Assembly: GCF_954871325.1 (NCBI RefSeq)
Contig: NC_088775.1
Coordinates: 59,931,561 to 59,995,560 of the forward strand
Reading direction: 5' to 3'
Origin: Gordionus sp. m RMFG-2023
Taxonomy: Eukaryota > Nematomorpha > Gordioida > Chordodea > Parachordodidae
Length of the DNA stretch: 64,000 bases
Each line of letters begins with the position of its first letter. Positions within the stretch are counted from its first letter, which is position 1. The notes beneath the pieces were generated by a model, which saw only the letters and a list, made by a program, of their open reading frames with translations, was not told the origin of the DNA and made no database searches. The position numbers were made by a program, and so were the translations under genes. Below are positions 56,450-64,000 of the stretch, in pieces.

Positions 56450-58162
56450 TTAGTATGAATGCAGTACCAATGTACACTGAAAACAATAAAATTATATATT
56501 ACTTCAATTATATGTTTTAATTTGCTTCTCACTTTTATAATATCTAGTTCACTCCCTTATTATATTTATTATTTAATAAATTTTATTAATATTTAGTTTA
56601 ATTACTAAGCAACAAATTAGAATAATATTTATACTATTTTAATTATAGGTAAGAAATAAATAAAATGTTTGTACTAATTTATTGTTTAACTCTAACTAGT
56701 ATAATTTATCTACTAATTTAGCTAGTTACATATCTATTTAATTTGCACTAGGATTTAGACTTATATCTTTATTTGTTTTGAATTTTAATCATTCAATAAG
56801 CTAAGTACCTAGCACTTAATTCTCATAATGTAATATAATGTAATAATTTCCAGTATAAATTTTAAAATATAAACTAATTTAATATGGATCACCTACATAT
56901 TCGTATATAAATAATTTTGGGTATTTATAGAAGATATGTATATGACAATATAATTACAATTATAAAAGTTAATACTTATGTAATTTGGGCTTTGATTTAT
57001 TATAAAAGTTAATATGTTTAAGCTATTAGAATTAATTAGTGTAATTAAGGAAATATCAAACTGTTTAGGCTCTTAAAATAATTATAAGAAAAGTATTATT
57101 TAATAGTTAAACTAATTTGTATGTGGATAATACAGCAAATAGAAGTAATATTATAGATGTAAAGTATATATAATAAAATAATAATGAAATAATAAGACTT
57201 ATCTTTATTCCTAGAGATCCAAACTTTTATAAGAAGTTTTATCAAGATCATATGCAATCGTGTAGAATAGTCATTTTATTACAATAATGTTAGAACTTTT
57301 GTATTATCATTTCTCCCACAAATAAACAGCAATTTCCTCACATGTTTTGATGGATCATTTAATATATCGGAATTGGTTAATTGCGAAATTTCTCCGGCAT
57401 AAAATATTTTCATATGTGCTTAAATAAAGCTTAAAAATTCATCTTTCAATGAACAATTTTTTAAACTCCTCTTTATTTGTTTAATAATCTTTTGCATTAG
57501 TATTTGTTGTGTTGCCATTTTTCGAGATGAAACGTGAACATAAATAAATTACTTGAATCATATTTTCCTCTCTTCTATAAACTATATGATTGTAAAAAAA
57601 AATTAAAAAAAAATAAAATAAAAGCTGATTTCTAGAAACACGTTATTTTTTTTTCACCAGTCAAAATATATTAATATAAAACCATTTAAATGTTATGATT
57701 GTATATAAATATAAACCATCAATACACTATTATAATAAATTAATTTTACTTTCGCCTTCAGAATTCAAAATTTTTGTTAAAAACAAAATGAATAATTGTG
57801 TTAAAAATATTTTAATTAATTCAATGCTGATTTATTTAAAACATTATTGACTATTTTAAAGATTATTTAAATATTTAAATCATGCGTCATTATAAGAAAA
57901 TGAATATACTTTAAATGCTAATATCGTTTAAATTCAAAAGTATTTGATAAAACAAGTTATACCCCATCAACATTTAGGTTATAATAATAATATAAATATA
58001 AACTTAGAGCTATTATTTTTGAAAAATATGTTAAATTTTTCATAAAAAACAACTTTATAAAACAGATTGGAAAAATTAATTAACATTGTTTAAATAACGG
58101 GTAAAGGGGGAAGGAGCAATTCTATTTTTAGAATAGAACATAACAATTTTTGAGGGAAATGG
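56450..58162. other. AT-rich stretch without a recognised gene
   Basis: No domain, TIR or repeat partner seen. Short A/T homopolymers throughout. Confidence 0.5.
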
Positions 58163-58260
58163 GCATAACCCGTAGCCAGAAATTTTCAGTAGGGATGACA
58201 AAAGGGTCATTTTGGGGTGGCCACTATTTTTAATAATAGATATACTCGTAAAAATATATT
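58163..58260 (+). mobile_element. Worn hAT left end of the CAGTGGCGTAG type
   Basis: CATAACCCGTAGCCAGAAAT then TTTCAGTAGGGATGACAAAA resembles CAGTGGCGTAGCCAGAATTT at 28012. The right end at 62970 is of the same type, but no shared target duplication proves they belong together. The following 58300-58450 repeats ATGACTAAA and GCATCG-like motifs irregularly. Confidence 0.4.
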
Positions 58261-58754
58261 TGCAATTTTCAAATTATGAACAATTAAAATAAATGACTAA
58301 ACTACACGTCGACGAAAACTACGCATCGACAGGTAAATTGCACATCGTGATTGAGATGACTAAACCGGCGCATCGGGAAAAATAATGTTAAATATAGATA
58401 AATAAACTACTCATCGAGCAAATTAATGTTAAATTTAGATGACTAAATTTCGCATTATATACAAGAAAAGGACTTAAATGTCAAATTTTGGGTTATTTAT
58501 GCTTTGGTTCATCTTTCATTGATTTTCTGATGCCCGATAAAACCCTCCTCTTTATGAATGGAAAACTTTTTATGAAAGTTGTAATTAATTTGTATTTATT
58601 ATTTAAATGTAATAAATTATTATTTATTATATATTTATAAAAAAGAATGGAACATACTAATTAATAAATGTGATGTGATAATTTTAAAATATAATAAAAA
58701 TATAATTTAATCCATGGTAGTTTTCTAAATAGCTAATTATTAGTGGTTTTATTA

Positions 58755-58862
58755 ATGGCCACAGATGGCGATTCCTTAAATGGAGATTCAGAAAATTTGG
58801 CGGCTAAAAGAAAATTGGCGGACTTATCTACTATTAAATTTTCGGTGGAGAAAGTTTTATAA
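58755..58862 (+). CDS. 35-residue open frame of unusually balanced composition
   Basis: ATG to TAA reads MATDGDSLNGDSENLAAKRK then LADLSTIKFSVEKVL. GC content is clearly above the flanks and the residue mix is unlike translated AT-rich noise. KFSVEKVL resembles the FSI..IL (eh1-like) pattern found near the N-termini of some homeobox and other repressor proteins. A single short motif cannot establish this. A GTTTTA just before the stop is a poor splice donor. It could be a first exon, a transposon piece or chance. Confidence 0.2.
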   Translation: MATDGDSLNGDSENLAAKRKLADLSTIKFSVEKVL

Positions 58863-58959
58863 ATCGTTAGTTTTCTCAATGGGAAGTCAGTTTTCGGTTA
58901 AAAAACGTAAGCCCTACTGATTGTCAATGTAAAGAGACATTATTTAACATTTTTTAACA

Positions 58960-60860
58960 ATAAGAATATTGAGTTGGTGGACCGTTCTTGTTATCCTAAT
59001 TCGATTGAAACTTTATCCGAAGGATTTCCCCAGATATGAATTGTGGTTTATTGTCTGACACAATATACTTGGGTATTCCAAACCACACAAACCATTTTTT
59101 AATCGTTTAATCATAGCCTCAGTAGAGGTATTCTGCATTAAATCAACTTTTAGGCATTTGAAGTAGGAATCGACACCAATTAGCCAATATCCCGAATCCA
59201 CTGGTCCAGTAAATTCAATCCATAATTCTTTACCTAGAGTCCAAGAATACAGAAGTACTTCTTGAATTCCGGGTCTATTTTTCTTGCATACAGAGCATAT
59301 TTTGATAAAATTTTCTATATCAATATCACATTAAGGCCACCAACAATACAATCTAAAAATAGATTTCATTACATTTTCCCCAGGATGTCCTCGATGACAT
59401 TCCTAACACTGTATTTCTTTATTTATTATAAATAACCAATCTCCCATTCTATTCTATAATATCACTATAAACAGAAAGCTATTCCCGTCGATCATAGAAT
59501 TTAACAATTTCTTTATCTTTATGAAGATCAAAGTTTCGCCAACTTTGCTAAATGTGGCTATTTTTTCTAATATTAAATCTGCTTAGACTCTTTTCGTAGA
59601 ATATTTTCTGACAATTGCATGTCATCCAAATTATTATGAATCTCCAAATAATGTTTAGAATCTTGATTCTCTTCCATTTCTAATATCGGAAGCCTTGATA
59701 ATGCGTCGGCTATTACATTTTTACTACCAGGTCTATATTCTATTATAAAATCATAAGACATCTCAGGCCTAGCGGGTCAAACAATTATTAGAAATAGGGT
59801 AGATTGCATTTCTCCAGAAATAATCCCTGGTTTGTTATCAGTTCGAAGTAAAAATTTTCTACCATAAATAAATGAATGAAATTTTTCAATACCAAATAAA
59901 AGTGCTTGAGCTTCTTTATCAATCGGAGCTTAGTGTTTCTCAGATTCTAATAAAGTACATGACGCGAACGAAATAGGTTTTGTCCTTCCGTCTACTAATT
60001 GATGTAACAACCCAGTCCCTAATCCTGAATCAGATGTGTCGCATTCCAAAATTATAGGCAACTCCGCGTTATAAGGAATTAACGTTTCCTCAGAAGACAA
60101 TAATTTTTTAACCTCATTGAAGGAATTATATTCATCTTTCGTAAACCGCCATGGTACTTTCCCGCTCGTTAATATATGTAATAGCGCCGCCGCTTTAATA
60201 TGTAGACTACGAATAAAATGTTCATGATAATTTACGAGTCTTAAGAAAAGATCTAAGTTGTTGTATATTCTTAGGTTTTAATGCATTTCGGATAGCCTTC
60301 ACATTTTTTGGTTTAGGATGTATACCATATTTATTAATAATCAGTCCTAAAAATAATGTCAATTTTTGTAAAAATCTAACTTTCATCAATTTTGCCCTAA
60401 CGTTACCCAAATATTTTTTATGTGCACCTCATCAGAGTAGGCACCAGTCATTTGACAATCTTTTAGCAACTCATCCATATATATCTGGAATATAGTAGGT
60501 GCACTTGCCAATCCAAAAGGCAATCGTCAGTAATGAAAATACCTCTTATTAGTAACTATCGTTAGTGAGATTCCGATTCTACTTCCATCTGTAAATACGC
60601 ATCTTTCAGATTTATCACGGTAAATTTATCACCACCTTAGATTTTCTCTAACAAATTAAGGTAGGAATAACATGATAGTCATACAATACAAACGGATTAA
60701 GCGTAACTTACTCTTGCGTGCATTTGCGGTTGGCGTTGATCGCTGTACCCTATTTATAGTCGAATCATTCTTTTCAATAATTCCCGCAGCCATTAATTGG
60801 TCTAATTCCATATTGCTTAAAAATAATATATCACACAAGGATTTAAACCGAACCTAAACC
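58960..60860 (-). mobile_element. Second Ty3/gypsy fossil, partial
   Basis: A minus-strand pol fragment. Reverse transcriptase lies at about 60200-60850, RNase H at about 59570-60190 (including a Ty3/gypsy-type end of RNase H), and integrase at about 58980-59450. Neither gag nor LTRs were found next to it. It is a different lineage from the 40-46 kb copy. It is broken many times (roughly ten or more) and truncated at both ends, so old. Confidence 0.82.
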
Positions 60861-60990
60861 GAACCATTAAACCAATAGAAACCGGTATTTTTTATCGAGC
60901 CTAAACCAAACTTAAACCTCTATAAAAATTTCTAACCTGAACCAAACTGCTAAAAAGCTTCTGAACCGGTTTGAGCCTCATGTGTAAGTT
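60836..60990. repeat. AACCGAACC-rich patch, possible hAT subterminal region
   Basis: AAACCGAACC, AAACCGAACC, AACCGG and GAACCGGTTTG cluster here, directly before the hAT transposase N-terminal relic at 61128. A clear TIR is not visible. Similar GGTTCGG-like motifs at 9540-9630 may belong to the same family. Confidence 0.4.
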
Positions 60991-61127
60991 ATTACTAGTA
61001 TATTGCAAAAATTTTAATTGTATTAGAATTGTTTTAAAGATTATTATCAATCACATTTAATTGATAAGTGTCAGTCATAATTTTTATTAACTTTCAACAT
61101 TTTTTAAACATTTTAAGATTATAAATT

Positions 61128-61807
61128 ATGATGCCTAGAGAAAAATTAAATCCAATATATAAATTATTTACATATAATATTATAAATGAAACATCAAAAA
61201 CTGATTGCCAAATAAATATGAAAGGTTATCATAGAGCAAATCTTGAGCGTCACATAAAAAGAAACCGCCTTATAGAGTTAGATAAAATTAACAAAATATC
61301 ACAACAAAAGCCTAATAAAATAAAACAGTTTAAGATGTCATCAAGCCAACAGATGATAGAAGAAGCATTAAAAGAACAAAAAATATCAGTAAAACTAAAT
61401 AAAAAAATAATAATCGATGTTTATACTAAATTGGTCACTTTTAATTGCAAACCATTTAAATTAATCGATGATAGCGGTTTTAAAAAAATTATTGATCCTT
61501 TAATAGAAGACATGGATTATTAAAATACTCGAAATATACAATCTAATGTTGCAAAATTAGGCTCAAGTATTCGGCAAAAATATAATCAAAGAAATATATG
61601 GTAAGTTATCATATCTAAAAATTGACTGTGTTACTTGTCTAGACAGGTCCATTATTGGGATTAGTCTTCAGTATATTCAAAAAAGTGAAAATTGTTCTGA
61701 GAACACTAGCAATGAAAGAAATTTTTGAACGGCCCATGGCAGAAAATTTAAAACTCCTTTTAATAAAAGTATTAACTGATTATGAAATCAAAACATCACA
61801 AATATAG
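61128..61807 (+). pseudogene. hAT transposase N-terminal half
   Basis: The open stretch 61128-61523 (131 codons) shows KLFTYN, a BED-like DCQINMKGYHRANLERHIKR, then YTKLVTFNCKPFKLIDDSGF and KKIIDPL. This is the hAT pattern (vtvNgrPFs..dDsGFrkildPl). It continues after a stop at 61521 with LKIDCVTCLDRSIIGISLQY near 61615-61675, and MAENLKLLLIKVLTDYEI to about 61806. The sequence then switches to GGGAGACCAGGTCTAGTCGG, an apparent transposon or deletion boundary. The catalytic core and dimerisation domain are missing. The BED finger lacks one clear Cys pair. Same group as 18667-20430. Confidence 0.8.
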
Positions 61808-62189
61808 GGGAGACCAGGTCTAGTCGGCGCAAGGGGATTGTCGGTTCAAAGGATTTTATTTTAAAACCAGTAGCGATTAAAAGTTGAAATTTTGTTCTAA
61901 AATAGAAACTTATAATATCCATATTTGGGGATAAAAATAATTTATAATATTTAGCTATTTAAATTTTTATCTGTTATGACATGTTTTTGACGTGAAAATT
62001 ACAATATTTTCACTTAATATTATTAGGTTGTATTTAAAAATTAAAAGTTTAAACATGACAAAATGGACATTATATGAAAGTTAAATATCTATTTTAATAT
62101 TTGGGAAAGTTTCAGATTGATATCTAACGCTTAAATATATGTTAAAATCATATTAGTAATATTACCACCATTGAGATTAGTTGAATCGT

Positions 62190-62280
62190 GGCTTGTCGGA
62201 TCTGTATCTAAGATTGATTTTTTAACAAATAATCTGTATCTTTATCTAGATTCTTTTTCCAGAGGAACTGCCCAACTCTG
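62190..62280 (+). mobile_element. hAT right end (GCCCAACTCTG), partner not found
   Basis: GGAACTGCCCAACTCTG ends at 62280 and is followed by ATTGTTAT. TATCTAGAT and CTGTATC motifs precede it, as in the element at 10973-18463. No left end with the same duplication was located. Confidence 0.45.
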
Positions 62281-62879
62281 ATTGTTATATTATATTTTTT
62301 TAAATACCGTTATGGCAACAAGAATTACTTATATTTTATTGTAATTATATTTTTTAAAATAGAGTTATTTACAATAAATTTTTAATATAATAATCTGTAT
62401 TAAATTTATACATTTTTGTATATTTTTATTAAAATAAATACATAGATAATAAAGGGATGTTATTTATATGAGGTATTTTAATAATAAATAAAATCTATAA
62501 TAAAATTATCTATAAAATTTTGTTATATTTGCAAAAATTTAATTAAAATAATTATTTTTAACATAGAATAAGATATATTTAGTGATCATAAAAAATGGGA
62601 GGTTTAGGGGGAAAATTTTTTTTCTTTCTAAACCTAATGGATTGTATTAATTTACAATTGAACACTAAACATTGATAAAATTACCAGAATATTGCTAATC
62701 ATAAATTTGGCCAAAATATTATTAATATTTTTTCATTTATGCTGACTACTTAAGTGGTTAGACGCTAATAATGCACAAAATATTAGAAAATTTTAGAATT
62801 ATTATTTCCAATTGTTCAGCCAACTTTAACAAAAATGATATAAAGATAACTACGGAAAAATTAATATTATATAATATTT
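62281..62879. other. AT-rich stretch without a recognised gene
   Basis: Nothing recognisable. Confidence 0.5.
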
Positions 62880-62970
62880 TTTAGGGACCCCCGACCGAAG
62901 GCCGGAGGAAAGAGAGTTAAAAATTTTTTAAACCCACTCCCCCTATGGATAATTCTTGGCTACGTCACTG
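62880..62970 (+). mobile_element. hAT right end of the CAGTGACGTAG type
   Basis: ACCCCCGACCGAAGGCCGGA begins a GC-rich patch that ends TTCTTGGCTACGTCACTG at 62970. In reverse complement it parallels the 28012 left end through CATAGGGGGAG, then TTTAAAAAATTTTTAA. It is followed by TATGATAC; no partner with that duplication was seen. Confidence 0.6.
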
Positions 62971-63302
62971 TATGATACAGTGTCATAAGAAACAGTGGGT
63001 TTTTTATTATCCAACATATTTTAGTTATTATAAAATTGTTGTCAAAATTATTAATTAATCTATAATACTAATGTTAGATAAATAATTTTAGAAAAAATGT
63101 TTTTTTCCACAGTCGTATGCAACTTCGTCTAGGTGTGTGAGTTTATAGACATAAATGATTTTAATCCTATATCTGATGTGAGAATTTCCGATGATATTGA
63201 TATCTTTCAGGTATATGGAAAAATCGAGACTTTTTTTTTAGAAAAAAGAATTAACATGAAACTCATCTTTGTGTTTTAATAAAATTTTAATTTACAAAAG
63301 AT

Positions 63303-63567
63303 AGTCGCTGACACCATGCAACAAGTGAGAAACAGCAATAATTTTTAAAAAATAGAAATGTCTTTATTTCAATTTAAATAATAAAAGTTAACAACTAGTA
63401 AAATGTAACAAATTTCAGATTAGTTAATTTGAATACATTAGTTTAAAATTATTTACAAAATAAATTGATATAACAAAAACGAAAAAAATATTTTTAGCTC
63501 GAAGATTGTATAAAACGAATTTAAAATTAGATTCATTTTTTTATTTAAAGATTTAATTTAAATCAAC
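63303..63567 (-). repeat. LTR fragment related to the 40.1-42.2 kb LTR
   Basis: AATAGAAATGTCTTTATTTC onwards matches 40180-40245 and then continues as 41650-41800 (ATTAGTTAATTTGAATACAT, AACGAAAAAAATATTTTTAG), without the hAT found at 40260-41641. The match stops near 63567. It is a diverged solo or truncated LTR of the same Ty3/gypsy family. Confidence 0.8.
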
Positions 63568-64000
63568 AACATCATGGTTAAATATTAAAAATAAATTTTA
63601 TTGGAAATTTACTCTTATGATGAAAAGCCGCAATTTTTTTTTGACCTTCTTTAAGAATGCTCAAGCAAAATTTTTTATTAAATTTTATGTAAATTCGAAA
63701 TCATTTTTTGTAAAAATCTTTCACGATAAAATCAAACATTTTTATCCAAATATATGGTGTTCAATAATTTTGTCTAGAATAATTTAATTTAGAATTTATT
63801 TTCAATATAACTTTGTCTTTCTTATTAATTTTTAAAAAATTACCATAAAAATTTATCAAATTTTTTTATATTTCTCTGGTCCGGCTTTCGGGCTTTTTAA
63901 AATTCAATAAGTATATTAGGTTATGAAACTTATAGGGTCTGCAATACTTAATCTACCAACCCTTGGATTAGGAAATTATGATTACTTTATTTATTTTTTT
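63568..64000. other. AT-rich stretch without a recognised gene
   Basis: A CCGGCTTTCGGGC hairpin occurs near 63882; otherwise nothing recognisable. Confidence 0.5.

Noticed and set aside
58163-62970. One 4.8-kb hAT spanning both CAGTGRCGTAG-type ends
   Set aside because: The ends are of the same family, but the flanking 8 bp differ and unrelated elements fill the interior; kept as two separate ends.

Overview
The window is very AT-rich (by eye well over 70% A+T) eukaryotic, probably animal, DNA in which almost every recognisable coding trace belongs to a transposable element. The mix is hAT DNA transposons (at least a dozen insertions from several families), one Mutator-like element (MULE), AP-endonuclease LINEs, a tRNA-derived SINE, a second SINE-like family with a (GATAA)n tail, two Ty3/gypsy fossils, one short non-coding LTR element, MITEs and many minisatellites. 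No host gene could be identified, and no rRNA gene, free-standing tRNA gene or CRISPR array was seen. Species is not assigned.

Layout. 49-505: a 14-bp GCGAA minisatellite with a five-monomer (70 bp) higher order. 2876-5819: a hAT with a perfect 8-bp target duplication that carries a transposase relic and an inverted second copy of its first half. 9054-9377: a long-TIR MITE. 10973-18463: a nested stack (outer non-autonomous hAT containing two CGGGCC-type hATs; the larger contains a MITE, a SINE-like fragment and two LINE relics lying tail to tail). 18667-20430: a hAT transposase relic. 22430-23185: polypyrimidine tracts. 23512-27359: the MULE, with a FAR1-like/transposase relic, a LINE fragment, tandem exon-like repeats and a four-exon, phase-matched model ending in the C-terminal half of an OTU-like protease domain. 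27447-31587: a hAT interrupted by another hAT (28012-30246), both with exact 8-bp target duplications. 33772-36481: the best preserved hAT (BED finger to dimerisation domain). 37683-38197: a 45-bp repeat and a tRNA-derived SINE. 40121 to about 46420: a minus-strand Ty3/gypsy fossil whose surviving LTR holds a hAT and whose interior holds a hAT MITE. 46590-47380: the C-terminal end of another LINE-like retroelement. 49636-53645: a LINE with a (GATAA)n-tailed element downstream. 54033-55672: a small LTR element with almost identical LTRs. 56037-56375: a 112-bp triple repeat. 58960-60860: a second Ty3/gypsy fossil. 61128-61807: the N-terminal half of a hAT transposase. 63303-63567: an LTR fragment related to the 40.1-42.2 kb LTR and lacking the hAT found there.

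The genes do not form a host pathway. What the window records is an order of insertion: hATs entered older hATs, a gypsy LTR and a gypsy interior. The least ordinary piece is the MULE with its OTU-like, intron-split gene. Coordinates of decayed elements without target duplications are approximate. All family calls rest on motif recognition by eye, without database searches.
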